Below are positions 35,566 to 48,434 of a stretch of 64,000 nt of DNA, piece by piece. The stretch's first letter is position 1. Every line of letters starts with the position of its first letter. The notes under the pieces were generated by a model, which saw only the letters and a list, made by a program, of their open reading frames with translations, ran no database searches and was not told where the DNA came from. The DNA is from Odiellus spinosus (lineage: Eukaryota; Arthropoda; Arachnida; Opiliones; Phalangiidae). A program made the position numbers and the translations under genes. The stretch lies in contig OY987227.1 of NCBI GenBank assembly GCA_963920705.1, positions 20,857,434 through 20,921,433 on the forward strand. Direction: 5' to 3'.

Positions 35566-38500
35566 ATGGCAGATGCGGCGGAAGACGCTTCCACGTCGAC
35601 GATTGTGGACGCGGAGCAATTAGCGAAAGATAAGGCGGAACTTAAAAAAGCAAAGGCGTGTAGAAGGACAGTGCGTGGAAGTACTACGACCATAATAAAT
35701 TCGTTGTCTAAATTAAAAGACGCGAAGGAGCTTAAAAGCGATGAAATTGAGGAGCAATTGGGACTACTCCTTACAAAACAAAAGGCATTGGAAAAACTGG
35801 ACAACCAAATTTACGGGCTGTTAGACAACGCGGATGACGACGAGCTAAAAGTGGAATTTGAATCCGTGGAGCACTACAAAAATGCCATTGAAGTAATCCA
35901 AGGACAAGTTAAGAGAGTAGCGAAAAGAGCAGGAATAGTGCTAGAGTCAGCGGAATCATCAAATACGATTGTATATTCCCAAAAAGAACTAGCCAATAAT
36001 GTATTCTCAGCTGTGGGTGAAACAAGATTGCCACCACTTATCATCACAAAGTTCGACGGAGACGTAACGGAGTGGACAGGCTTCTGGAGCCAATTTGAAG
36101 CCCTCATGGAACGCAAGAAGCTGATCAAGGTAGAGCGATTTGGTTATCTAAAATCTTATTTATCGGGACCAGCTTTAAAAATAATTAAAAATATGAAACC
36201 CTCTGATTCTAATTATGACGAGGCTGTAAAAATGTTAAAAAATAGATATGGTAGAGATGAATTAATATCTCATACTCATATGAAAAAATTGTTAAAGCTA
36301 GAACCCGTAAGCAGTTCGAATGATTTGGTTGGTCTGAGGAGGTTATACGACGAATGCGAAACAAATATAAGAAGTCTTAGATCCATAGGTGTAGATACGG
36401 CCGTAAACGGCACGTTTTTATGCCCAAAATTATTAGGATGTTTACCTAAGGATATCAGATTAGAATATACTAGGGCGCTAGGAAAGAACGCGGAATGGGA
36501 TGTTGACGCTTTGGTTGCATTTCTACAAAATGAGGTAGAAAACAGGGAAACCTGTGAATTGCTATCAGAAGGTAATAACGGCGCAAAAAACGAGCAAGAA
36601 TATAGAGACAAAAATAAGTACAGATCTCAAAGGTTCGATAATAGGCAAAGAAATAATAATTCAAATCAAGCCTCGGCGTCAGTATTATCAACGCAAATGT
36701 TCACGAGAAATTGTTACTGTATCTTTTGCAAAGTTAATGGGCATACCACAACTAATTGCACTAATTATACTCTCGAAGAAAAGAAAAAATTAGTCGTAGA
36801 AGGGGAGAGGTGCATAGTTTGTCTAAGATACGGGCACACTCAAGCGCAAGAGTGTACCTCCAGATATAACTTTTGCAAAATATGTAAAAAGAAACATAAT
36901 GCCGCAATTTGCGAGCAAAATCAAGTGAACAAGAAAAGGGAAAGTAATAAAAATAGCGAGTCGGTTCAAATTAGTAGCCATATAGTAGCTTGCGAAAATA
37001 TACTCCCAGAAAAAGTGGAGATAAGCACCCAGATGGTGACTTTTAAGAATGCCGTACTCCTTCAAACAGCGAAAGCTTTGGCGAAAAATCCGTCTAGCGG
37101 AGCGGGGGTCCAAGTTAGATGTCTCCTTGACTCCGGAAGTCAGGCGAGTTTCGTAAAAGAAGAAGTGGCGCGAAAGTTAAAATTACCTGTAGTCGGAGAG
37201 TGTGAAGTTTTGATTCGAAATTTCGGAAACGAAACACCGACCGAATCGGTTAGAAATATCGTAAAAATAACATTAGAAAATTCGAAAAATGAAAGTCAAG
37301 TTGTGGAAATCTTAGCAGTCGAAGTTCCTTATATATGTGAAATTGTAGCATCAGAAGAGCACGAAACCGTCAAAAATATAGAGAGACAATTAAAAGAGAA
37401 GGGGTACGATCTCGCGGACGAGACAGGCCCCCAGAAGTCCAAATTTAAGAGTACGGAAGTGTTGATAGGAGGAGACTGCTACTGGGAGTTCGTAACGTCA
37501 AGGATAGAAAGATTCTCGAGAAGATTAGTCGCGGTCGAAACAATACTCGGCTGGGCGATACAGGGGCCCGTTCAAATTGGAAGAGCAGCGGTCGGCAGTT
37601 ACGCTATAAATGTAATGAAAGTTTCTCTATATGAAAAGGAAATTTCAAAGACCCTAAAATCATTCTCCGAATTAGAAGCGATGGGTGTTATGGATCACCC
37701 TGAAAACGATCCTTCAAAAAATAAAATATTAGAAGATTTTCAAAATGAAATAAAAATGCAAGACGGAAGATACGTAGTGAAGTTCCCGTGGATCAAAAGT
37801 AAAGAATCTCTTCCTGATAATTTTCAAGTAGCCAAAAAGAGATTTGACGGACTAGTACGACGATTTGAGAGAGAGCCTAAGCTGTACGCGGCGTTCAAAT
37901 CTATAATAGAAGAGCAAATTGAACAGGGAGTAGTGGAAATTGTAAAGAATCCAGAAGAAAGGAAGCCTGGGACATATTATTTGCCGCAGCAACCGGTACA
38001 AAGAGATTCAAGCACTACTACCAAATTGAGGGTTGTGAATGACGGATCGTCACACGCCTTCGGAGCTCCATCATTAAACGATTGTCTAGCTAACGGAGAG
38101 AATTTAAATCCCAATCTTATCCGATTGCTTCTAAAATTCCGAATACACCAGGTCGCGATAGTCGCTGACGTAACTAAGGCGTTCCTTCAAATTTCGTTAG
38201 ACGAGGAGGATAGGGATTCGGTACGTTTCTTATGGCCCCAAGAAGACGAAAACGGGAAGCCAAAATTAAATGAATTTAAAACGATGCGCATGGCCAGAGT
38301 GCCCTTTGGGATTACGTCAAGCCCATATCTACTAGCGGCAACAATAAAAACCCACGCGGAAAAATACAAGAATATAGATCCAAAAACATACGAAGTACTA
38401 AACGAATCGTTTTATGTAGATGATCTCCCAAGCGGTGCAGATGACGAAATTAGCGCATACGAGCTTTCGGAATCGGCCTCCAAAATAATGAGCGAGGCAA

Positions 38501-41013
38501 AAATGGAATTACGAAAATGGCAGACGAATTCCGACGCTCTAAGAAAAAAATGGGCAGAAGTAACGGCTGACCCAGCATCTCAAATCAAGTTCGAAGGCGA
38601 AAATACTGCAAAAATTCAGAAGGTACTGGGCCTCGTATGGGACCCAGCAAAAGATACCCTAGCAGTCGACGTGACAAACTTAATTAAGTTGGCCAAAGAA
38701 ATTAAGAAATCAAAAAGAAGCGTGCTTAGCACCGTAGCTCAAATATTTGATCCAGTAGGTTTCCTTACTCCATTTACGATTAGAGCAAAGATTTTAATGC
38801 ACGAACTGTGGGAGTCGGGGGTAAAATGGGACGAACCCTTGGTCCCAGAAGTAAACGCTCCATTCGTAAAATGGTGTTCGGAGCTAGAAATCCTGAAAAA
38901 TATAGAAATACCTAGAAATTATTTTTCGGATAAAACAACGGAGAAAGAGTTGCACTGTTTCGCAGATGCCAGCGGTCACGCGTACGCGGCGGTAGTATAC
39001 CTGCGGTACATTACGTCGAACCAAGAAGTCAAGGTCAGCTTCGTCACATCAAAATCAAGAGTGGCACCGGTCAAGAAATTAAGAATACCTAAGCTTGAAC
39101 TAATGGGATGCTTGCTGGGAGCGCGTTTAATAAACAACGTGATAAAAATATTTTCCGAAGAAATAGACGTTAAAATGTGGACAGACTCCACTGCGGCTTT
39201 GTATTGGGTGAAAAGTCCGGCAAAACAATGGAAGCCATTTGTACAAAATAGAGCTTTGGAGATTAAAAAATTAGTAGACCCAGAAGCTTGGTCACACTGT
39301 CCAGGAAAGGACAATCCAGCGGACCTCCCAACGCGGGGAATAACTGCTCAAGATTTAAAAGAAAATAAGCTATGGTGGAACGGTCCTTCGTGGTTGATAA
39401 AAAATCAATCGCAATGGCCAGAAAGAAAATATACAGAACACCAACCGGAAGAGGTAGATCCAGAAAAAAGAAAGACTGTTATGATGGTAGCGATAAATAA
39501 TAAATTGGGGATTCAAGAAATAGTAGACATCTCGCGGCACAACTCATTAAACAAAAATCTCAGAATAATAGCTTATGTTTTCCGATTCCTACAAAAGATC
39601 AGAAAAGAAGACTCAAATTCTGGACCAATCACCGCGGAAGAGCTAATTAAAGCTGAACTATCCTTAATTAAAGACGTCCAAAAGAGAGACTATGGCGAAG
39701 AAATAAAAGCGTTGAAGGAAAATAAACTTCTTCCAAAAAATTCAAACATTGCCACTTTAAAGCCAAAAATGAATGAGCAAGGATTAGTATGTCTCGGTGG
39801 AAGAATAGACGAGTCGGATTTTAGTTATGAAATGAAGCATCCTATCATATTAAGGAGGGATCAGAAATTGGCGCACTTAATAATGATTCGCTGCCACGAA
39901 GAAGTAAAACACGAAGGAATCCAAGCCACTATAACCCAGGCCCGAGAAAAATATTGGATAATAGCGGGACGGCAGGTAGCCCGAAACGTAATTCGTTATT
40001 GTCACAAATGTAAAAAATATAACGCGAAGCCTTGCGAAGCGCTCTCGGGACTGCTTCCAAAGGATAGAGTCACGGAATCTCCCCCTTTTTCGGTGGTCGG
40101 TGTAGACTTTGCCGGTCCCCTGCTGGTTAAAGTAAAGGAAAAACAAGAAAAATCCTATATATGTTTGTTTACCTGCGGTGTCACTCGTGCAATTCACCTC
40201 GAACTGGTTCCATCATTAAGCGCGTACGAATTTTTAATGGCGTTCCGTAGAATGGTTTCAAGACGAGGTTTGCCAGCGGTAATATACTCAGATAACGCTA
40301 AAACCTTCATAAAAGCGAATAATGATTTAAAAAAGATGTGGGAAAACCTCAAAAGCAACGAAGTTACCGAATTTTTCGGTCAAAAAGGTATACAATGGAA
40401 GTTCATAGTGGAAAGAGCTCCTTGGTGGGGAGGGCATTATGAAAGGCTCGTGAAATCAACAAAGACAATTTTACGGAAAAATCTGGGTAAAGCGTCTCTA
40501 TACTACCACGAAATGGAAACGGTTCTCCAAGAAACAGAGGCAGTTATAAATTCAAGACCTATTACGTATGTCTTTAATGACATTAACGAGCCAGAACCAC
40601 TAACGCCAGCGCACTTATTAATAGGAAAACGAATCACTTGCTTGCCCCCGCAAATACCTAATCCTGTGAAATTCCCAAAAAATCAATCCGAATTCGCAAA
40701 AAGATTAAGATATAGGTCAACATTAATGGAAAGATTGTTCAAACGTTGGAGACAAGAGTATCTATTACAACTTAGGACAGCCCACCACATAAGTTTAGCA
40801 AAAAATGAAAGGGTAGTACAAGTAGGGGATGTAATGATAGTGCAGGAAGATATGACCCCAAAACACATGTGGAAGTTGGGTTTAGTACTTGAAGTTATGG
40901 AAGGCCGAGATGGCAAAATTAGATCATGCGTATTGAAATTAGGAAATGGTAACAAAATCAGACGACCAATCCAACTGCTTTACGGGTTAGAAATAAATAA
41001 GAACGATATCATT

Positions 41014-41019
<6 letters not shown>
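35566..41019 (+). CDS. BEL/Pao gag-pol polyprotein, 1817 aa, intact
   Basis: Domains in order: a charged coiled N-terminal gag region; a DUF1759-type segment from about residue 155 (LPPLIITKFDGDVTEW); three Cys/His knuckles at about 381-450; an aspartic protease with LLDSGSQASF (Asp near 522); reverse transcriptase with ADVTKAFLQ (Asp868) and the YVDD box at 950-953; RNase H with Asp1134, Glu1178 and Asp1207; an integrase zinc finger (His1444/His1449 region, Cys1479, Cys1482); the integrase core with Asp1514, Asp1576 and a Glu in the PWWGGHYERL block; and a DUF5641-type tail. ATG at 35566 is the first in frame after the primer site, and the next in-frame stop is TAA at 41017. All catalytic motifs are present and there is no frameshift, so the copy could be competent. 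Gag and Pol share one frame, as is usual in this superfamily. Confidence 0.96.

Positions 41020-41071
<52 letters not shown>
41018..41071 (+). repeat. Poly-A tract of 54 bases after the gag-pol stop
   Basis: The tract begins within the TAA stop codon and runs to 41071, followed by a second, shorter A run near 41090-41106. It lies inside the element, 66 bases before the 3' LTR. Confidence 0.9.
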
Positions 41072-41072
<1 letters not shown>

Positions 41073-41136
41073 ATATATAAAAATACATATAAAAAAAAAA
41101 AAAAAATTGGTAATACTTACGTATTACGCGCGGGAG

Positions 41137-41909
41137 TGTGAAAACCTTGTACAAAATTCTTATGTTATATATATGTATGTTTTAAATTAAAAATAATATC
41201 TTTAAGATGCAAAGAGGGTTCGGAAAGTTCGGAGTCGGTTTATGGCTTAATGGCCTAAAATTGGCACGGGAACTTGCAAAGTTTCGGCCTTTCAGTGAAA
41301 ATGATAAGAAGGGTAGCTGCGGGAGTCCGCTCGCTCGAACTTCTTCAAAGGACAATTCGTTAAAACAGCGCTAAAAGGTCCCAAACAAGAATGGGGAGTT
41401 TTATTGCTTTAAGCCCCCAGATCAATGGTGAAATCGCGTTTCGAAGAAACTATTTGGCGGCTTCTTTACTGATCCGAGCATTTCCCTTTTTTGCCAAAAC
41501 TATATATCACTGGAAGGCACCATAAAACTAAAAATTGAATCCATCTGGGAATTTTAGCAGGCCCACCATAAGTCGCCAAGCCTCTATCTTTTCGAACCCA
41601 CTTTCACCCCCTTTTTTCTTATGCCCAAAAAAGCGGCAAGTTTTAAAAATAAAACCTTTGTAAAAATCACTCCTTCATCAAATCTTAAAAGAGAAGGACA
41701 ACTCCATATCAGTGAGAAAATAAAATCAAGTTAAGGAATCGCAAATACTTAGTCGTTTTCTTTAAACTTAAGATAAAACAATAAACCTTGTGGTAAATTT
41801 TTCAGTCGGTTTGCCGCAAAAAATAAAAATAAGTTAAATAGTCTCTCCCAGAGAAATTAAAGCTAAATACTCGACAAAAATACCCAAATTAAGACAGCGG
41901 TATACTAAA
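41137..41909 (+). repeat. 3' LTR of the BEL/Pao element
   Basis: Same ends as the 5' LTR and same length. A short purine stretch, CGGGAG, precedes it and may be the polypurine tract. The target copy ATAAG follows at 41910-41914. Confidence 0.93.
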
Positions 41910-42427
41910 ATAAGTTCAAATATTGTTTCTTAAAATACTAATAACCAACGTATCGCGCGTGGTTATAGTCTAGGGCTTCTTTAGCCATATAGGTGTATAA
42001 GTATTCCTCGTCAGATATAGATCCCAGGCTTCAAAACGTTCTTTAGCAGTCGCATCAAAGCGAGATCTGGGCTACAACATAGGCGTAGCTGTCACGTCCC
42101 CTGGGAGAGAGAGAGCGAGAGAGAGAGAGAGAGGAGGTAGCACCACGCGGGCTTCCCTTAATCCTCTTACACCTGACGTGTGTCAGCTCTTAAGCCCGGA
42201 TTCCGGCTCGCCCTCCTCCCCTCTTATAACCTCGACGTTGAAGAAAGGAGGACGGAAGCCGCCCGAGCCAACATCCAAGCGGGCCAGCTAGGGAGCTTGG
42301 GCTAGAAAACGCGCGAGCCACCCTTTCGCCCCTCCCACGTTATTCCCTTAATCCAGCTTTAAATAAAACATGGAGCGTCGCTGCTTAAGTTTCTACTCCT
42401 ATACCCTCTCCCATCCCGCACTCTTCT

Positions 42428-42460
<33 letters not shown>

Positions 42461-45400
42461 CTATGTCTTTGGCCCGTGCGGTTGCTCGCTATATAGGTGT
42501 GTATTATACCTTCCCTTATAATTCTACAGTCGTTTTCAATAGCAGTTGACAAGGACTAGTTTTTCCACCAACTAGATTACAATCGCGAAACAATCCGCCG
42601 TGGGATTTCGTTAGTTTTGTCATCTAAGAGTACGGATACGTATACCTTTTCGTTTTTTCGCGTACGCGGGGACTATATCCGTATGCCAACGATATACGAA
42701 TGTTAAAATCCGCTTTGACTGAAAACAGCCACATATATGTATGAAAAGCCACTACCCTGACCCCTCAAAGCTAAGAAGTGGAGTAAAGGTGCCTTCGCGA
42801 TTTAAGTTACTTTAGATATTAACTTAATATAAATTTTAACCTATATCGACTAATGACGAAAACTGACTCTGCCCATAAAAGGTTGCGCTGACAATGTGGA
42901 AAAAGATAGAGTAGCTAATAGTCGCTAATTATACTTTTAACTGCCGGTAAATTTTAATTGATATATTAAGATCTTGGGAATATACAGGGTCTTTACTTTC
43001 GCCCGCGAGAAATATATTTTGAATTCAGTTATTCGTTTTTTCGCGCCTGTAAAAGTGTTCCAGCCCTACAGCATTAGTGCTTATTACGAAGCCAGCCACC
43101 AGGCGATATTCCCAAAAATTTGTTAATATATTAAGCTAGTGTTTGCATGCACAGGTTATAAATTAGCGGGAGTTTTCCATTACCCTTAAAAAAAATTCCG
43201 AATATAGGAGTAAGTTAATTTACAAAAGATAATTCAGAATTCCGAAATATCTCTTTTCGGGATTTCATTATTCTATTATAAATGCTCTGATATCTGAAGC
43301 AAACAAGTTGAAAATCAGATTAATTTCATCATTGTTAGGGTTTAACAAAACTTAATCCTATGGTATACTGGATTGATATTTTAAAATAACGATATCAGAT
43401 ATCACTAATCTTAAATAGTTTGCCAACAACTCTTATCTGACTATTGATTGGTTAAAATATCCCGTTTTCTTCATCACCAAAAACCATTTTTTTCCGCTTA
43501 TTCCAAGTATTTCATGTCTGTATGAATCATGTAGACACAAAAACAAACGTTAGAATCTCAAAAATCCAAAACAATATCGCGTTAAAGTAGCAAAATCCTA
43601 TCGAAATCTTCAAATCTCCTTGGAAATCCCAACATTCGCGCTTCCACGCAGTCTTTATTTTAGTGCCCGTTTTTCCGCGGGCGTTTTTGTGAGGGCGACT
43701 TAAGTCCAGCAGTGAAAGGGAAGGAAGAGGGAGAGGGATATAAAAAAAGTGGAGGCATAGTCTTAATACTGACACGAAAAAGTTTATACATATATTATAG
43801 GCTTTGTGATTGGAAATCCGGTCGACGTGTATATATCGGAGATATACCTAAACAAGGAAAAAAAGGGATAAAGTCGCGTCACTCCGATATACTTAACGTT
43901 CGCGCGCGGGTGGGTATATCTCGCGGAAAAACCGGCAGAAATCTGGAGAGCAAAAAAACCATATCCTCCTAACCTTCCCATCCATAAGATCCGAGTCTTA
44001 AGAAAGCCAGGATCTGAAGGAAAGAGAAGAGAGAGAGAGAAAAAAACCGTCAAACCCCAGTTACAAACCCGCGCTCTGCCTTCAACAAACACCCAGGCAC
44101 AAGCTCATAAACTTCCGCGAGCGCTAATGTAGTCTGAAGATTAGATTTTTTTTCTATCCCATATATACGCTTCCATCCCTCCTTTCTCCATCCCCAAACT
44201 TAAAGTGAAGGTGAAACTAAATTAAAACTATAGATTATTTTAATAATTAGGACCCTCATTATGAAAGAGATTTGATTTCAATAAAATCGGTGTTACTATT
44301 CAATCTTAGATTTTGCTATCATTTTGAAAACCGATATTAGGTTAAATTTAGACATAATTAAAAATGGGAGCCTGTTAATGATAATGATGACCAAACTGTG
44401 AATGTTTTGTACAGACAAAGGTTAAAGTAAAACACGCAGTTTGCAAATTCGGGGATAAGCCAACGAGAGCTTTAAGTCTTCTCTATGCATGCATGTTATT
44501 AAAATTGGTTTTAACTTTTAAATCTGTTACGAAATCTCGAAATTTTGCGATCCCAATTTGGCAATCCCTGACTCTCGAAACTGTTTAAGCCCCTATCTAC
44601 GAATTTTAGATTAGAATAGAGAGCCGATTAATCCGTTTTGATTTATATTCGGAGTTATAGAAAACCGTCACAACCGAAATCCATTTTTCATTATATCTGA
44701 TTAACCAGAAGCCGGCCCATGACGTTATAATTGTAAATTATGGGTAAAATATTATTCAAACGATGCCCGTAAGGGATTATACTCTGAACTCAATTTAACT
44801 TTAAAATTTTGAAATATGAACCGCGGTAACGATGATTGGATCTTTCCATCATGACGGTTACAAAATCGTCTGAATCAAACTTATAGTATAATAATAAATA
44901 TTAATATCAAGGCTGTTAATTTTATCTTATTGGTCAATTGGAAAACTCGATTTTTTTATTGGACATTGTCTTGATAGTGTGTTCTAGCTCTGCTCATTGA
45001 AACCAATACTAAGCTATATATAATTTTAACCGCTACAACCTTAATTGGCGCGTTTTTAATACAAGAATCAAATCAATGGTGAAGATTAAAATCAAGCTTC
45101 TCGACAGGATTCAAGTTACAGAGAAATGGATATCTAAATGGATTTGGTATAAGCTTCTCTTGGAATTAAGCGAAAGCAAAAGCTTAAAAAAACCTGGATT
45201 AAAAACGGGGCTTTATACTATAACATTACAAGAGGTTGGCTGTCAACTTCTTGAGCTATGACGTAGAGAGCAACGTTTACTCGCTAAACCCCTCGTCTTT
45301 CGTAAGAAGAAGTATGGAATTGATAGTCCCGATGTCTTAACGTAAAACATTGCTTTTGGAATCCCAAAATATTATTAGACAAATTAAAAGCTAATCCTCC

Positions 45401-47395
45401 GTTCATATACTTAGCGATAAAAGGGAATTGGTTTAGAGAGAAGACGTGCACGCACGGATCCATGGAAAACGCACCAATGTGTGGTAGTGCAAACATATAA
45501 AATGGTGCAAATTAACCCCTAGACAAGTGATTTAGTACCGTTTAGTAAATCAATATTTATATCTCTGAAACTGCATTTTTTTATAAACCCGAATATTATC
45601 AGCCCTTAATCGAAAACAAACTTATATTCGCATTACACTCTTCCTTTAATTTTTTTTTTTTTTTTTTATTTCTCAGGATGTCTCGGGGTCTTTGCTGAAT
45701 CCTTATTTTTTTTGCCATTCTCCTTTCTCTTTCCCTCTTACAATCCCTCCCTTCACACACATCGTAGATTTGGGTGTAGATCCCGCGATCGGGGGTCCCG
45801 CGCGCGCGTCTCATCCCTTTCTCTTATACAGTCTCCATCCTCATCCCGAGCCTCCGGGCGATCCCGCTCCCGTCTCTTCCTCAGCATCTTCCCTCCGCCG
45901 AATTCTATCGCTATATACACTTCACACAGTCTCTAAAACCTATTTCCCCCTTCGGGTTATATCCCCAAACACCCCCCGCTAGTCGATGTCGTCCCATTTT
46001 ACCCCCTTTTCTCCATCTTATTCTTATATAGAATTGTATATACTCGAGGAAGTTCAAGAGCAGTTTACGCAACAGCAAAAGTTGGGGCGAAATTATATTC
46101 GATGTTAAATTTCTAAGGGTTAAAAGTAGTTTTTATCCGAATATAATTCTTCTCATCCGTGCTATAGGAAACTCCTCTCATCCCATCCAACGGGTTTTGG
46201 AGTTTTGGGAGATTGGGATGCGACGGGAGGGGTGGTATTAAAGTGCCAAGCAAAGAACAGTGACAGCGGAGTGCAGTTTAATCCTGTAAGTCAAGCTCCT
46301 ACTAGCGCATATCAGATTAGGATGGCAGGGTCTAAAAAAAAAAATAAGGTAGGGATGTGGGATGATGGGGTTAGGAAATAGTGGAAGGATGCGCTGGGGA
46401 ACTCGCTGGGAATAAGGAGGACACCCGAAGAAATGGGATTTTAAAAGCGAAAGGGATGTATAAATATATATTTATATATATCTAAAGATGCTTCGTTTTT
46501 GTTGGAGAAAAGGGGATGGTTATAATCAGTTTTAGTTACAGTTTTCTGTACGGTTACAGGTATGTTTTCCTTATTTCCATTGATTAAATTATTAGAGACC
46601 GGTGGAACCGGAGCCTTGTATGTAATGAAACTTTAAACGGTGTCAGTTTATCATATATATACCACTGTAAATTGGTAGCGTGTACAAAGCCGAGCTAGTG
46701 TTTATCTCTATTACTTAGTGATATAGGGCACATATAGAGTTGCGCGTACTAACAATTTGAAGTGGAATAAACTTTATATTAAGGGTATATCTGGAATTTT
46801 TAGTGGGATGCGGATAGGGATATTTTTAAATATATTTATATGATTGTTCAATATTACCATATGCCCTAGACATACGAATTTTTATATAAATTTGTTGGAA
46901 TATTACGTAGGTATATAAAAAGCTAACCTTAAAAGTTTCTAAGAATTTTATCCGCTATACAACAGGATGATCTTATTTGCTGCCTCTTATTTTGGCTTTT
47001 ATATACCACTAAAAGATTATGCATTTTATATTTTATGAATTTCAAGTTTTTTTTCTTCTCTCCTACCCTTATGGTACGCGTAAATCCGTTTTGGATTTTC
47101 TTATATATACATATGAGAGTATATATACCATAGACGGGTTTAGTTTTTAGTTTTAAATACATATAAGTATGCATTTCGATATAAAGATATAGATTTAAAA
47201 TAAGAAAATCCGTCATTTTGAAACCGTCAAAGAGTGTACAAACTCGCGCTAAAAAGTACTCTTTCGAATTTGAAAGGATAATTGCGTTCCATCGCGAAGC
47301 TGTTGGGTTTTCTTATCTGTATTGTTTATAATTTTCCTATTTTGCTTTTTGATGATTTCTTAATGTTATTTGTAAAATACAAAATTTGTTGATTT
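41910..47395. other. dve intron, part right of the BEL element
   Basis: Non-coding as far as I can see. It holds a (GA)n tract at 42106-42134, a (CT)n tract near 42430-42462 and two somewhat GC-richer patches (42060-42480 and 45690-45990). These could hold regulatory sequence or an alternative promoter, but nothing specific is seen. Confidence 0.5.
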
Positions 47396-48165
47396 GCCTA
47401 TTTTGATATTCGATAATTTCCCTATTTTGATATTTAATGATTGGCCTATTTTGATATTTAATGATTGGCCTATTTTGATATTTAATGATTGGCCTATTTT
47501 GATATTTAATGATTGCTCTATTTTGATATTTAATGATTGGTCTATTTTGATATTTAATAATTGGTCCATTTTGATATTTAATAATTGGTCTATTTTGATA
47601 TTTAACGATTGGTCTATTTGATATTTAACGATTGGTCTATTTTGATATTTAACGATTGGTCTATTTTGATATTTAACGATTGGTCTATTTTGATATTTAA
47701 TAATTGGTCTATTTTGATATTTAATGATTGGCCTATTTTGATATTTAATAATTGGTCTAGTTTGATATTTAATAATTGGTCTAGTTTGATATTTAATAAT
47801 TGGTCCATTTTGATATTTAATAATTGATCCATTTTGATATTTAATAATTGGTCTATTTTGATATTTAACGATTGGTCTATTTTGATATTTAACGATTGAT
47901 CTATTTTGATATTTAACGATTGGTCTATTTTGATATTTAATAATTGGCCTATTTTGATATTTAATGATTGGCCTATTTTGATATTTAATGATTGGCCTAT
48001 TTTGATATTTAATAATTGGTCTATTTTGATATTTAATAATTGGTCTATTTTGATATTTAATAATTGGTCCATTTTGATATTTAATAATTGGCCTATTTTG
48101 ATATTTAACGATTGGTCTATTTTGAAATTTAACGATTGGTCTATTTTGATATTAAATGATTTTCT
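47396..48165 (+). repeat. 24-bp minisatellite, about 32 copies
   Basis: The unit is CTATTTTGATATTTAATGATTGGN, with substitutions at AAT/ATG/ACG and GGT/GGC positions. A one-base loss near 47619 shifts the phase. Because 24 is divisible by three and the unit lacks stops in some frames, long ORFs appear on both strands; these are not genes. The array ends about 95 bases before the dve ULD exon. Confidence 0.95.
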
Positions 48166-48260
48166 TATGGTAATTGGTAAATCTCCCTAATATCTATCTA
48201 TATGAAACTTCCTGTATTTTTAGACTAATTGTTAATAATTTAAGTTTAAGACGAACTTAC

Positions 48261-48434
48261 CCCTGGCTCCTATAACTTCGTTGGCCGAGTAACCGAGGTT
48301 TATTAAAGCCGTCCGAACCAAATCGGAGAAGAGCGTACAGCTGGGAATAATGGCGTAACAGTCGTTGTTGACCGTCGGTTCGGTCGCTTGACCGCATCCC
48401 TGTTCCACTAGACAGTGCACCGGGATTGATTTAC
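48261..48434 (-). CDS. dve: dve exon encoding the first half of the ULD/CMP domain
   Basis: The exon is 174 bases between a strong pyrimidine-rich acceptor (TTATTTCTTTTAAG) and donor GTAAGT. It encodes KSIPVHCLVEQGCG, then NNDCYAIIPSCTLFSDLV and NLGYSANEVIGAR. SATB1 has the same plan (PVFCVVE, then a LLSLGYS helix). It begins with two bases of a codon and ends with one, so an upstream exon supplying the start is required and has not been found. The rare in-frame Met inside other readings is not a credible start. Confidence 0.92.

Larger units (their letters stand above)
34649..41909 (+). mobile_element. Full-length BEL/Pao LTR retrotransposon
   Basis: The element has two 773-bp LTRs that look identical by eye and keep a constant offset of 6488 bases, a TGG-initiated primer site right after the 5' LTR, one uninterrupted gag-pol frame, and a 5-bp target duplication ATAAG (34644-34648 and 41910-41914). 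It lies in the large dve intron, plus strand, so antisense to dve. BEL/Pao identity comes from the DUF1759 gag region, the protease-RT-RNase H-integrase order and the C-terminal DUF5641-type segment. There is no third envelope-like frame. Intact frame and matching LTRs point to a recent insertion. Confidence 0.95.

Noticed and set aside
35472..40955. Minus-strand ORFs across the BEL element
   Set aside because: Antisense shadows of the gag-pol frame.
47396..48165. CRISPR-like array
   Set aside because: Units are contiguous 24-mers with no unique spacers, in a eukaryotic intron.
47366..48190. Long ORFs on both strands with repeated IFNDWSIL or LNIKIDQL units
   Set aside because: They arise from the 24-bp minisatellite, whose length is divisible by three; open frames on both strands and a one-base shift near 47619 show it is not a gene.
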